Virus record (IMG/VR): IMGVR_UViG_3300024252_000004
Location: 62,001-126,000 of that record
Length of the DNA stretch: 64,000 nt
Direction: 5' to 3' (one strand)
Source: a virus
The notes under the pieces were generated by a model, which saw nothing but the letters and a program-made list of their open reading frames with translations, made no database searches and was not told the DNA's origin. The translations under genes were made by a program, and so were the position numbers. Of this stretch, positions 55,988-63,685 are shown piece by piece; position 1 is the first letter of the stretch; the number at the start of each line of letters is the position of its first letter.

Positions 55988-57289
55988 ATGCTAGAAAATC
56001 ATCCTTTAGAGAAAAGAATTAACTACGTTCTTGATACATCTGCGTTAATCTCAAACCCCAAGCTATTAGAACAGTTTGAATCTTGCACACACCTCATTCC
56101 GATGGAAGTGCTACAAGAACTTGACAACCTAAAAACACGATCTGATCATGTTGGAAAAAATGCACGTTACGTGAATAGATTCCTTGATCAGCTTCGACAG
56201 CAAGGTAGTCTGTTTGAAGGCGTCATCGTAGACGAAGGAGTGACCGTAAAGGTCGTTTCTAAGCACGATGCTCTGCTCCCAATCTTTGAGGACACTGTAG
56301 ATAATAGAATTATTTCAACAGCGTTTCACCTCTCTGAAAAGATTGATGTTGTATGCCTCTCAAATGATATCGCATTCCGAGTGAAATGTGATGCAATCGG
56401 TTTAAAAGCCGAATCAGTAGACGCTGATGCTGTAAAGGTTACAGATTCTGGTTACACAGGCTTTACTGAGCTTGAAGTTTCAAATGAGATAATCGAAGCA
56501 TTCTATGAAGATGGTTACCTCGATTTTGAAGATGTAGAATTCTTTCCTAACCAGGGAGTTCTGTTAGTTGCTCCGGGGTCCACCGCTCTGTGCGTTGCTA
56601 ACGGCTGCAATACTCTTGACAAATTAGAATACACGAAAGGGCGCAAGTTTAATGTTGAAGGAGTTACTCCTCGCAACAAAGAGCAGACTATCGCCCTCGA
56701 ATTGCTTCTTGACCCAGATATTCCTTTGGTAACTCTGAACGGTATTGCTGGCTGTGGTAAAACCTTGCTTGCAATTGCGTCTGCCATGTCGCAGCATAAG
56801 CAGGGATTGTATAAGAAGATTATCATTTCCAGACCGATTGAAAGTACGAGTAACGATATTGGTTTCCTGCCCGGTACGAAAGAAGAGAAGATGGCGCCTT
56901 GGGTTCAGCCGATTTTTGACAACCTTGAAGTGTTGTACAGAAAGAAGGGTCTTCATTACATCGAATTGATGATGCAGAAAGGCCACCTTGAGATTGAGGC
57001 AATCTCTCACATTAGAGGACGAAGCCTACCCGACACCATCTTTATTGTTGACGAGGCACAGAACATTACGAGGCATGAGGCGAAGGCCCTCTTGACAAGA
57101 ATGGGTGAGAGATCCAAAATCGTTCTTATTGGCGATCTTGATCAAATTGACTCACCTAAGCTCAGTCATAAAAATTCTGGCTTAAGCGTTATCATTGAGG
57201 CATTCAAGGATACAGAGCTTGCAGGTCACGTCAAATTACTCAAGGGAGAACGTAGCGCACTTGCTACTTACGCAGCGACAGTACTTTAA
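55988..57289 (+). CDS. phoH: PIN-PhoH fusion protein
   Basis: The 433-residue protein joins an N-terminal PIN ribonuclease domain (VLDTSALISNP with D16, IPMEVLQELDNLK, DTVDNRIISTA with D105, LSNDIAFRVK with D127) to a C-terminal PhoH ATPase domain from ~residue 228 (Walker A NGIAGCGKTLLA, 251-262; SRPIESTSNDIGFLPG; FIVDEAQNITRHEAKALLTR; VLIGDLDQID). The layout is that of PhoH2/YlaK proteins, which act as RNA helicase plus nuclease; PhoH genes are frequent in marine phages. A small gap of 39 bases precedes it with AGGATAAG as ribosome site. Confidence 0.92.
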   Translation: MLENHPLEKRINYVLDTSALISNPKLLEQFESCTHLIPMEVLQELDNLKTRSDHVGKNARYVNRFLDQLRQQGSLFEGVIVDEGVTVKVVSKHDALLPIFEDTVDNRIISTAFHLSEKIDVVCLSNDIAFRVKCDAIGLKAESVDADAVKVTDSGYTGFTELEVSNEIIEAFYEDGYLDFEDVEFFPNQGVLLVAPGSTALCVANGCNTLDKLEYTKGRKFNVEGVTPRNKEQTIALELLLDPDIPLVTLNGIAGCGKTLLAIASAMSQHKQGLYKKIIISRPIESTSNDIGFLPGTKEEKMAPWVQPIFDNLEVLYRKKGLHYIELMMQKGHLEIEAISHIRGRSLPDTIFIVDEAQNITRHEAKALLTRMGERSKIVLIGDLDQIDSPKLSHKNSGLSVIIEAFKDTELAGHVKLLKGERSALATYAATVL

Positions 57290-57298
57290 GGAGATTCT

Positions 57299-57493
57299 AT
57301 GAGCGAAGAGAAGAGAGTTCCACTTTACATTCATGATGACTTCGACCCAGAGCTACAAAGGCGATGGGAAGAAGAGCAGAAATTAAAGAAAGAAGTCCCG
57401 GTTAGTCGATACAGGTCAAATACTGATGACCCACTTGTTGTTGACCTTACCATTGATTTTAATGATGGAAATGTCGATTTTACTTTGAATTAG
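57299..57493 (+). CDS. Small hypothetical protein
   Basis: A 64-residue acidic protein (MSEEKRVPLYIHDDFDPELQ...) with an AAGGAG ribosome site six bases upstream, nine bases after the PhoH stop. The end alternates hydrophobic and acidic residues (VVDLTIDFNDGNVDFTLN). No family recognised. Confidence 0.6.
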   Translation: MSEEKRVPLYIHDDFDPELQRRWEEEQKLKKEVPVSRYRSNTDDPLVVDLTIDFNDGNVDFTLN

Positions 57494-57517
57494 AATCCTT
57501 ACTAATAAAGCAGGTTT

Positions 57518-57535
57518 GTCGTAGGAGTCTGCGAC
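57518..57535 (+). promoter_or_regulatory. Hairpin displaying the endolysin ribosome site
   Basis: GTCGT (57518-57522) and GCGAC (57531-57535) pair (one G-T) around the loop AGGAGTCT, so AGGAG sits in the loop and the ATG at 57536 follows the stem directly. Confidence 0.45.
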
Positions 57536-58222
57536 ATGAACCAGAAGATTCAAAAACTTGCAAAGCTATTAGCTCATCTTGGCCACTCGAAAGAGGCGGC
57601 TGAGGTGGGCTTCTTTGCGTTGGCACAAGAGGTTTATAAGATTCAGTCAGGTGATAATCCGTGGTCGTTGTCTGGTGGAGATGCAAAATATCATCAGATG
57701 ATTATGGACGCCAACCCTAAGGTTAATTGGAATAAGCTACAGATTGGTCAAGAGATCACTTTGCCAGCGAAGCCAAGCTATCCGAACAAGGGCATGCAGC
57801 CGTCCCGGTCAGCTTATGACATCATTAAGTCTCATGAAAAGCTGAAGCTTAGAGCTTACAATGACGGATTCGGTAATATGACTATTGGGTATGGTCATGT
57901 AATTAAGAAAGGGGAATCATTCTCTTCTATCTCAGAGCCTAAAGCGAAGCAGTTGCTTGTCAGCGATGCTACCGCTGCTGCCAAAGCTATTCAGCAGCTT
58001 GTCACTTCAAAGTTAAATCAGAATCAATTTGATGGACTTACCAGTTTGATCTTCAATATAGGAAGAGGGAACTTTGCAAGATCATCTATGCTTAAGAAGC
58101 TTAACTCTGGAGATTTTCAGGGAGCTGCAAGAGAGTTTGTATCTTTCAACAATGCTGGCGGAAAAGAGAATGCTCATTTGACAGGAAGAAGAAAAACCGA
58201 GGCCGCCCTATTTGTGAGCTAA
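57536..58222 (+). CDS. Endolysin: LysM plus T4-lysozyme-type (GH24) muramidase
   Basis: The 228-residue protein begins with a KEAE-type helix (IQKLAKLLAHLGHSKEAAEV), then a LysM peptidoglycan-binding domain (YKIQSGDNPWSLSGGDAKYH, 34-53; LQIGQEITLP, 68-77), and a GH24 domain from ~92. The catalytic triad E101, D110, T116 (SHEKLKLRAYND, NMTIGYGH) has exactly the spacing of T4 lysozyme E11-D20-T26. It cleaves the glycan strands of peptidoglycan for release or entry. No signal peptide and no adjacent holin were found. Confidence 0.93.
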   Translation: MNQKIQKLAKLLAHLGHSKEAAEVGFFALAQEVYKIQSGDNPWSLSGGDAKYHQMIMDANPKVNWNKLQIGQEITLPAKPSYPNKGMQPSRSAYDIIKSHEKLKLRAYNDGFGNMTIGYGHVIKKGESFSSISEPKAKQLLVSDATAAAKAIQQLVTSKLNQNQFDGLTSLIFNIGRGNFARSSMLKKLNSGDFQGAAREFVSFNNAGGKENAHLTGRRKTEAALFVS

Positions 58223-58223
58223 A

Positions 58224-58418
58224 ATGAAATTAAAACTGGATGATAAAAGTTACATCGAGATAAAAGAAGATAAACTAAAGAACAAGGCACGCATTTCTAT
58301 CAAGACTAAATCTGATAAGAAGTCTATCATCGTGACTGCTGAGCTTGAAGAAGAGCAGGTAGTTAAGTTGATAGCGGAGCTTATATCTATTAAGGCGGGA
58401 CTATATGGCCGAGCATGA
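58224..58418 (+). CDS. Hypothetical protein
   Basis: A 64-residue lysine-rich protein with a strand-rich first half (MKLKLDDKSYIEIKEDKLKN) and a helical end (EEEQVVKLIAELISIKAGL). It starts one base after the endolysin stop and overlaps the next gene by 14 bases. Unknown. Confidence 0.5.
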   Translation: MKLKLDDKSYIEIKEDKLKNKARISIKTKSDKKSIIVTAELEEEQVVKLIAELISIKAGLYGRA

Positions 58419-58719
58419 TATCAAATATGAGAAGACAATCACCGAAGCTGTAGAGGAGATCAATGAAAGAAAGACCTCCGGCAAAAAGGTGCATCCCTTA
58501 ACGGAAGAGGGCATGAAGGCTATTGATGTGGCGAACATGATAGTGGGAACCATCATGAAAAGAAACCAACCTGATGTTAGTTTCTTCAAGGTTTACATGA
58601 ATAGCACGAATGACAGGTTGGGTAAAATGTCAGGCAAGAAAAAAGCGGCCAACGAGGGCCGCAAATCTCTTAGAAGGAAGCGTTCAAATCGTGTAAACGA
58701 TAGTAAGGACTCCTCCTGA
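58405..58719 (+). CDS. Hypothetical protein with basic tail
   Basis: A 104-residue protein (MAEHDIKYEKTITEAVEEIN...) ending in a highly basic GKKKAANEGRKSLRRKRSNR. It overlaps the preceding gene by 14 bases, and its 3' end overlaps the convergent VWA gene by 36 bases. Unknown. Confidence 0.5.
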   Translation: MAEHDIKYEKTITEAVEEINERKTSGKKVHPLTEEGMKAIDVANMIVGTIMKRNQPDVSFFKVYMNSTNDRLGKMSGKKKAANEGRKSLRRKRSNRVNDSKDSS

Positions 58720-59595
58720 ATCTGGAATGTCCGTAAGAACGACAGCGTTTCTATTTTCGTCGTATCTCCAGTGATCATATTCAGTAGAGTTGCTTCCATC
58801 TTCGCTTAAGAACACTTTAAGCTTATCAATCTGAAGAGGAAGGTGATCAAGGTGCCATACCTCATTAAGGGTTGGCAAGTGCTCCTTAGGTCTATCAAGA
58901 ACGGCAGACCAATCTTCATCACAAAGATCTACGACAGTTTCTGATACATCAAGGTATCCTACGCCCAACTGAGCAGAGTCACAACGATTACCTTCATAGG
59001 TAGCAACGATTGCCGACTCGGTAACCTCAAAGGGGCCTGATTTTACAAGGTCCATTAGGGTGTTGTATTCTGTTGGAGAGACAGAGGACTGGTCGGGTTC
59101 ATCGCTGATGTATACAATAAGGAGATCAGCTTCTTCTCTTTCAAAACCAGAGTTATCCCACGCTACAGTCTCAAGAGCACTGTCGAGCCCTGCCTCTCTG
59201 TAATGATTTTCAAGAAGAGAGGTCAAAGACATAAGCTTCAGGAGAGCATCAGGATCGTTGTAATCAACCCAGCCATAGATTTCTCCAGCGGAGTCGGTAG
59301 ATTTGATTCCTACTCTCCACTTGAGGTCAGTGAATTCGGGACCAATAAGGATACTATATATCTCTGGCATAGTTGCAGCTAAGGTTTCCCAGTCATCACT
59401 CATTGAACCTGATTCGTCAACGATGAATAGAATATCTACTGCTTGATCATAGACCACACCAGTTTGAACAATAGGTTCTCCGTAGATGCTTACGTCTTCA
59501 GTGTAATTGGCTACAACGCCAATGTCTGAAGAGCAAGAGGTTAGTGTCATTGCTGCACATAGTGCTAATCCATATAGCTTTAGTTTGCCGAACAT
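58684..59595 (-). CDS. VWA-domain lipoprotein
   Basis: A 303-residue exported protein. A signal sequence (KLKLYGLALCAAMTLTSCSS) ends in a lipobox L-T-S-C with Cys21 as the lipid-anchored residue. A von Willebrand factor A fold follows, with DILFIVDESGSMSDDW (54-69) as the MIDAS motif and LLIVYISDEPDQ as a further strand. It would be attached to a host membrane facing the periplasm. It follows the protease on the minus strand by 12 bases, with CGGAG as ribosome site, suggesting joint expression, perhaps as a moron altering the host surface. Confidence 0.8.
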   Translation of the reverse strand: MFGKLKLYGLALCAAMTLTSCSSDIGVVANYTEDVSIYGEPIVQTGVVYDQAVDILFIVDESGSMSDDWETLAATMPEIYSILIGPEFTDLKWRVGIKSTDSAGEIYGWVDYNDPDALLKLMSLTSLLENHYREAGLDSALETVAWDNSGFEREEADLLIVYISDEPDQSSVSPTEYNTLMDLVKSGPFEVTESAIVATYEGNRCDSAQLGVGYLDVSETVVDLCDEDWSAVLDRPKEHLPTLNEVWHLDHLPLQIDKLKVFLSEDGSNSTEYDHWRYDENRNAVVLTDIPDSGGVLTIVYTI

Positions 59596-59607
59596 ATTAA
59601 CTCCGTA

Positions 59608-60414
59608 TCATTTTATGTTGTTTCGCTCAAGAAATATCAAAATGTCAGGCATTCCGATTCCTAACCCTCCGTATGAGAACATGACAGAGTTTTGACCAAC
59701 TCTATCTCTCACCGAAGAAGCAAAGGAAATACCAACAAGTTCTCCTCTTTTGTTGTAGATGGGACTACCACTATGTCCCGGTTGTAACATTTCGGATACC
59801 ATAAGGGCACCCTGTTCTCCTTCACCTAAACTGCCTAACTGAGAACGAGGAACATATCCCGAAAAGAATGTTTCCAAAATGATTGGTGCATTAGAATTAG
59901 GTGCTCCAACGATGTACAGTTTTTCAGCAACATCTAATTTTGTGTCTTTATCGATTTTAACTATTGGGTGCGAGCCATCTGCTTTTAATAGACACAAATC
60001 GTTAGCAGGATCTTTATCCACGACAGTCATCTGCATGTCTGGTTTTCCATCATATCTGAACGAAGCCTGAGAGTCATTTAACTTTTCCCCTACAAAAGTA
60101 ATACCCAAAATAGGCATGCTACAAATATGGTCATTTGATAAAAAGTAAGTTTCATCTGCTTTTTTATCATAAGCGATGCCAAAGGCAGTGCCACTACTCT
60201 GCACCTGTGAGCCGCTCAATGTATAGATGACCACAACAGGCTCCACCATTCTTTTGTAGTTTTTCTTAACAGACACTTCTTCAGTTTTGCTATCTGAGGA
60301 GTAAAGTTCGGCTATTGGCCTATCGTTCACCATGATCATGTTTTGGGGACTTGCTACGAAGTAACATAGTAGTGTCAGTGCCAAAAACAGAGCGAGGAAT
60401 TTTGCGTTTTTCAA
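59608..60414 (-). CDS. Exported trypsin-like serine protease
   Basis: A 268-residue protein with an N-terminal hydrophobic segment (KNAKFLALFLALTLLCYFVA) as signal peptide or anchor. The serine protease triad is His in FLSNDHIC (H96), Asp in DPANDLCLLK (D139) and Ser in QPGHSGSPIYN (S215, G-x-S-G-S-P). I chose TTG at 60414, preceded by AAAGGA, over an earlier TTG at 60462 lacking a ribosome site (284 residues). It resembles chymotrypsin-fold host or phage proteases of the S1 group, and would act in the periplasm. The 148-base gap to the right carries no recognised gene. Confidence 0.8.
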   Translation of the reverse strand: MKNAKFLALFLALTLLCYFVASPQNMIMVNDRPIAELYSSDSKTEEVSVKKNYKRMVEPVVVIYTLSGSQVQSSGTAFGIAYDKKADETYFLSNDHICSMPILGITFVGEKLNDSQASFRYDGKPDMQMTVVDKDPANDLCLLKADGSHPIVKIDKDTKLDVAEKLYIVGAPNSNAPIILETFFSGYVPRSQLGSLGEGEQGALMVSEMLQPGHSGSPIYNKRGELVGISFASSVRDRVGQNSVMFSYGGLGIGMPDILIFLERNNIK

Positions 60415-60562
60415 TTTGATTCCTTTATATTTTTTCCACGTTTTCTTATTCGGTATGTTCAAAGGGGGTTACTTGTAAATACAGGCTCCCCAAAGTAGGA
60501 TGATTATTAATAAAAAGTACAACTGCTAATATTTGGTGTACATTTGATTGGAGGTTTTAATC

Positions 60563-60703
60563 ATGGGATGTGGCTGTGCCAAAAGAAAGAAAGCAAACCA
60601 GAAAACAAGAGTTCGAAACCCGTCTTCGAAGTCAAGGGCAAAAGGTTTGCCTATCATTACAATCAAACGCAATAAGAAAATTGTAACCAAAAAGAGTAAG
60701 TAA
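60563..60703 (+). CDS. Small basic protein with GCGC start
   Basis: A 46-residue protein (MGCGCAKRKKANQKTRVRNP...KKSK) with a GGAGG ribosome site. It has only two cysteines (CGC) and about 40% Lys/Arg. It leads the fibre block by nine bases. Possibly nucleic-acid binding; no family known to me. Confidence 0.6.
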   Translation: MGCGCAKRKKANQKTRVRNPSSKSRAKGLPIITIKRNKKIVTKKSK

Positions 60704-60712
60704 GAGGTCTGA

Positions 60713-61873
60713 ATGTCAGATTATAGCATTTATCCAGAAGCATTAGATGGGTACTCTCAGTTACCTCTTGCTGTAGACTTGGTCACGCCTGTTGAAGCAA
60801 AGAGTGTCAACAGATTGCGTAGTGCAATTGTGAACATTGAGGCTGAGCTTGGTGTTGAGCCAAGTGGAAATTTTGCAGACGTAGTTGGCAGACTTGAAAG
60901 CATCGAAGAAAGCATAGGTGTATTGGAGTCTGAAGAATCGGATGACTTAGTCGTCGGGGTCGATGTTCAGGCTTATGACGCCACACTTACCGGCATTGCA
61001 TCTTTGGGTACCGCAGCAGATAAAATGCTTTACACCACCGCAGCAGATACATGGGCTGAGACCTCAGTGACTTCAGCAGGAAGAGCAATCTTAGATGACA
61101 CAAATTCAGCCGCACAAAGAGTGACATTAGGTTTACAAATAGGCTCAGATGTTCAGGCTTATGATGCTACACTTACAAGTCTTACATCTTTGGGTACCGC
61201 AGCAGATAAAATGCTTTACACCACCGCAATAGATACATGGGCCGAAACCTCAGTGACCTCAGCAGGAAGGGCTATCTTGGACGATGCAAACTCTGCCGCT
61301 CAAAGAGTGACGTTGGGTTTGCAAATTGGTACAGATGTCCAGGCACAGAGTGTCAACCTTCAGGACGTTTCAGATTTAACTCTTGTTAAGGGACAAGTCT
61401 TGGTATCTGATGGCTCTGACTTATTGGCATTGTCAGTAGGTACTAATGGTCAAACACTAATTGCTGACAGTTCAGACTCTGAAGGTGTTGTATGGGGAAG
61501 AAACAGGACGTGGACTCATCATATGGATTGGCCAGAAGGAACTGCTCAAGCAAATAATACGATTAATTATTTTGGATGGGCACCATTTGGGTGCAGGCTT
61601 GATAAGCTAACAGTTGTTATGGTCAGCCTGAATACTCAAGGAACATTTACTCTTTCTTTAAATAATCAAGCTACAGTAGCCTCAATGTTATCTGGTTCAA
61701 GTTATAATATGAATGGGTTATCTGCGGCTACCGTAACATCGATTCCGTTGTCAGGAACTGATGCAAATCTTGCTCTCGCCGAAAATGGTGGATGGCAGTT
61801 AAGCCTTGTAAGCAATGATGCCAACTTCGATGGAAGCGGAATATACATCCAGTTACATTTTGAGGAGATCTGA
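60713..61873 (+). CDS. Fibre-like structural protein with tandem repeats
   Basis: A 386-residue protein. Residues 1-65 (SDYSIYPEALDGYSQLPLAV, SVNRLRSAIVNIEAELGV) form a module shared with the gene starting at 63686, probably the virion attachment domain. Then come two copies of a 62-residue repeat (82-143, 144-205: DVQAYDATLTGIASLGTAAD, TSAGRAILDDTNSAAQRVTL) typical of phage tail-fibre shafts. The last 130 residues are a beta-rich C-terminal domain (THHMDWPEGTAQANNTINYF) likely for receptor binding. Confidence 0.8.
   Translation: MSDYSIYPEALDGYSQLPLAVDLVTPVEAKSVNRLRSAIVNIEAELGVEPSGNFADVVGRLESIEESIGVLESEESDDLVVGVDVQAYDATLTGIASLGTAADKMLYTTAADTWAETSVTSAGRAILDDTNSAAQRVTLGLQIGSDVQAYDATLTSLTSLGTAADKMLYTTAIDTWAETSVTSAGRAILDDANSAAQRVTLGLQIGTDVQAQSVNLQDVSDLTLVKGQVLVSDGSDLLALSVGTNGQTLIADSSDSEGVVWGRNRTWTHHMDWPEGTAQANNTINYFGWAPFGCRLDKLTVVMVSLNTQGTFTLSLNNQATVASMLSGSSYNMNGLSAATVTSIPLSGTDANLALAENGGWQLSLVSNDANFDGSGIYIQLHFEEI
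60956..61327 (+). repeat. Two 186-base tandem repeats in the fibre-like gene
   Basis: Two direct copies (60956-61141 and 61142-61327), each encoding 62 residues that differ at only a handful of positions. The start of a third, diverged copy (GTDVQAQSV) follows. Such repeats lengthen or shorten fibre shafts by recombination. Confidence 0.85.
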
Positions 61874-62562
61874 TGGCTACTTATAATTCTCCAGAGCATG
61901 CACGCTCCGCTTCATCCTCAAGCGGTATAAGCTGGACAACTCAAGACCTAAATACTTTTGCTCTAAATGATCCGGCAGGTTTAATAAGCTCGGCAACTTG
62001 GAGCACTACAAGCAGTATGACTCCAGTTACAGGAACTCAGGGAGCAATAGATGCTGGACGTGATGGCATATGGTTAGCAAAAGCTGTAGAAAGCGGAATA
62101 ACCTGGGCAGATTATAATGGCATCTTGGTAAGGATGACAGCTACAGAGTGGAGAGCAGGAACCGGAGTAGATACTCATGTTCTGGTTGGCTATTCTGACA
62201 CATTATTACAGTCAACAGGTGTAGGCTCTTTGGCTGGAATAAATTCATCTCCATCGGCTACCTCAATTAGAAGGGCAGCTACGATCTCGCCAGGAGGTTC
62301 TTTGGCTACGAGCAGTGCTAACTTTTCAACAAGCTCCTCTGTAACTACCACAGTATGGATTCCGTTTGGAAGTTCGGGGCCACTTGGTGCTCAGCCAACA
62401 GTTTATCTGGATAGCTCAACAACTGCGGCTGGAAGGAATAATACAAATCCGGTTTCGGTAAGCGATTTGAACTTAGTTATATCAATTGGTAATACAGGTT
62501 CATGGGCCAGTGCAGTAGGCATTACTGGATTCACAGTTGAAACTGCGCTCATAAATAGTTAA
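61873..62562 (+). CDS. Structural/fibre-associated protein
   Basis: A 229-residue Ser/Thr/Gly-rich protein (MATYNSPEHARSASSSSGIS...) with beta-strand patterns and no catalytic motif. Its ATG overlaps the fibre gene's stop. Composition resembles phage fibre or decoration proteins; a receptor-tip or chaperone role is guesswork. Confidence 0.55.
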   Translation: MATYNSPEHARSASSSSGISWTTQDLNTFALNDPAGLISSATWSTTSSMTPVTGTQGAIDAGRDGIWLAKAVESGITWADYNGILVRMTATEWRAGTGVDTHVLVGYSDTLLQSTGVGSLAGINSSPSATSIRRAATISPGGSLATSSANFSTSSSVTTTVWIPFGSSGPLGAQPTVYLDSSTTAAGRNNTNPVSVSDLNLVISIGNTGSWASAVGITGFTVETALINS

Positions 62563-62568
62563 AATGAT

Positions 62569-63015
62569 ATGTCTGATTGGAATAGTCTAAGAAATTATCT
62601 TGTTAATTGGATTGAGAATAAAAAAGGTTATATAGTTCACTTCGCAACAGAAGGCGAACTAAATATCATTGACAGTGATTTTAATGAAATTGTCATTGAT
62701 GAAAGACTTTCTTATGAACTTCAGACCTATGTATTGCTGCATGAGTGTGGACATATCCTTACATGGGAAAATGGAATGTTCTTAAGCCTTGAAAAGAAAG
62801 CAAGCAGACATAAGGCCGCAACTTTTAAAGAAAGAACTTTTACGGTTATAGAGGAAATAGAAGCGTGGAAGAGAGGATTATCTCTTGCCAAGAGACTTAA
62901 CATCCCAGTGGATGTGGTAAAATGGGAGGAGGAGATGGCATCCGCCATCGGGAAATATATAACATGGTCCATCAACCCGGAAGGGTACGAATCAATTGAT
63001 GGACCTAAGCCATAA
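62569..63015 (+). CDS. Small metallopeptidase-like protein (HECGH)
   Basis: The 148-residue protein has the zincin motif LLHECGHIL (H58, E59, H62) and a downstream glutamate-rich helix EEIEAWKRG (95-103), which could supply the third zinc ligand. This is the layout of small phage Zn-peptidases such as IrrE/ImmA-like or SprT-like families. Whether it cleaves structural proteins, host factors or nothing is unknown. It lies between a fibre gene and dUTPase. Confidence 0.65.
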   Translation: MSDWNSLRNYLVNWIENKKGYIVHFATEGELNIIDSDFNEIVIDERLSYELQTYVLLHECGHILTWENGMFLSLEKKASRHKAATFKERTFTVIEEIEAWKRGLSLAKRLNIPVDVVKWEEEMASAIGKYITWSINPEGYESIDGPKP

Positions 63016-63033
63016 AACTGAGGAGAGCCGAAT

Positions 63034-63642
63034 ATGGGAATGACTAAAATTAAATTACTTGATGACAGAGCAGAGGTGCCTACCCGCGCTCATGAGTCCG
63101 ACACCGGATATGATCTTCGCATGATTGATGTAAAAACAATCACTGGAGATACAATTTATTTCAGAACTGGCATTGCAGTCCAACCGCCAGAGGGTCACTA
63201 TTTTGAGATTGTGCCCAGGAGTTCGCTTTCTAAACTCCCGCTCGCTCTTGCAAATTCTGTAGGGATTGTTGATGAGCATTACCGTGGAGAGATTCTTGTT
63301 GCAATCAAAGTGTTGCACTCGGAGCTTGGAAAAAACCTTGGCCGACAGGCATTCCCTGGAGGCATAATTACCATTTTTGATAAGAAGCCTCGCTCGCTCT
63401 ATGACGTAGCTAACCTTATTCTTTCTCAGAAGCCTGTGCTGACTCAGCTTATTCTCAAAGAAAGATTAAGCACTGATTTTGAAGAAGTAGCTGAGCTTGA
63501 AAAAACAGAAAGAGGCGATGGCGGATTTGGCAGCACTGATGGCAAGCCTGTAGTTAAGTCTACGAGGGCAGCTAGACCAACTCAGACTGTTACCAAGGCG
63601 AGCACTCGCAAAGGATTAGTAAGAAGATCTTCTGACGCCTGA
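63034..63642 (+). CDS. dut: dUTPase (deoxyuridine triphosphatase)
   Basis: Hydrolyses dUTP to dUMP. All five trimeric dUTPase motifs are present: AHESDTGYDLR (19-29), PRSSLSK (61-67), GIVDEHYRGE (77-86), a RQAFPGGIITIFDK segment and RGDGGFGSTD (~159-168). At 202 residues it is longer than the usual ~150, with an insertion between motifs 4 and 5 (AELEKTERGD region) and a ~35-residue basic tail (KSTRAARPTQTVTKASTRKG). It fits with dCMP deaminase in channeling toward dTMP. GAGGAG precedes the start. Confidence 0.92.
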   Translation: MGMTKIKLLDDRAEVPTRAHESDTGYDLRMIDVKTITGDTIYFRTGIAVQPPEGHYFEIVPRSSLSKLPLALANSVGIVDEHYRGEILVAIKVLHSELGKNLGRQAFPGGIITIFDKKPRSLYDVANLILSQKPVLTQLILKERLSTDFEEVAELEKTERGDGGFGSTDGKPVVKSTRAARPTQTVTKASTRKGLVRRSSDA

Positions 63643-63665
63643 AAAACTTACTTACTAATAAGCTG

Positions 63666-63681
63666 ACCCTATTTAGAGGGT
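63666..63681 (+). promoter_or_regulatory. Hairpin pairing the ribosome site of the last gene
   Basis: ACCCT (63666-63670) and AGGGT (63677-63681) form a five-base stem with loop ATTTAG. The AGGG ribosome site for the ATG at 63686 is inside the right arm. Confidence 0.4.
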
Positions 63682-63685
63682 GATG

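Noticed and set aside
60605-60640. tRNA-like GTTCGAAAC T-loop sequence
   Set aside because: It lies inside the small basic-protein gene, and no acceptor or anticodon stems fit around it. No other tRNA candidate was seen in the window.
60956-61327. Possible CRISPR-like or minisatellite array
   Set aside because: There are only two long repeats, directly adjacent and in frame with the fibre gene; they are protein-domain repeats.
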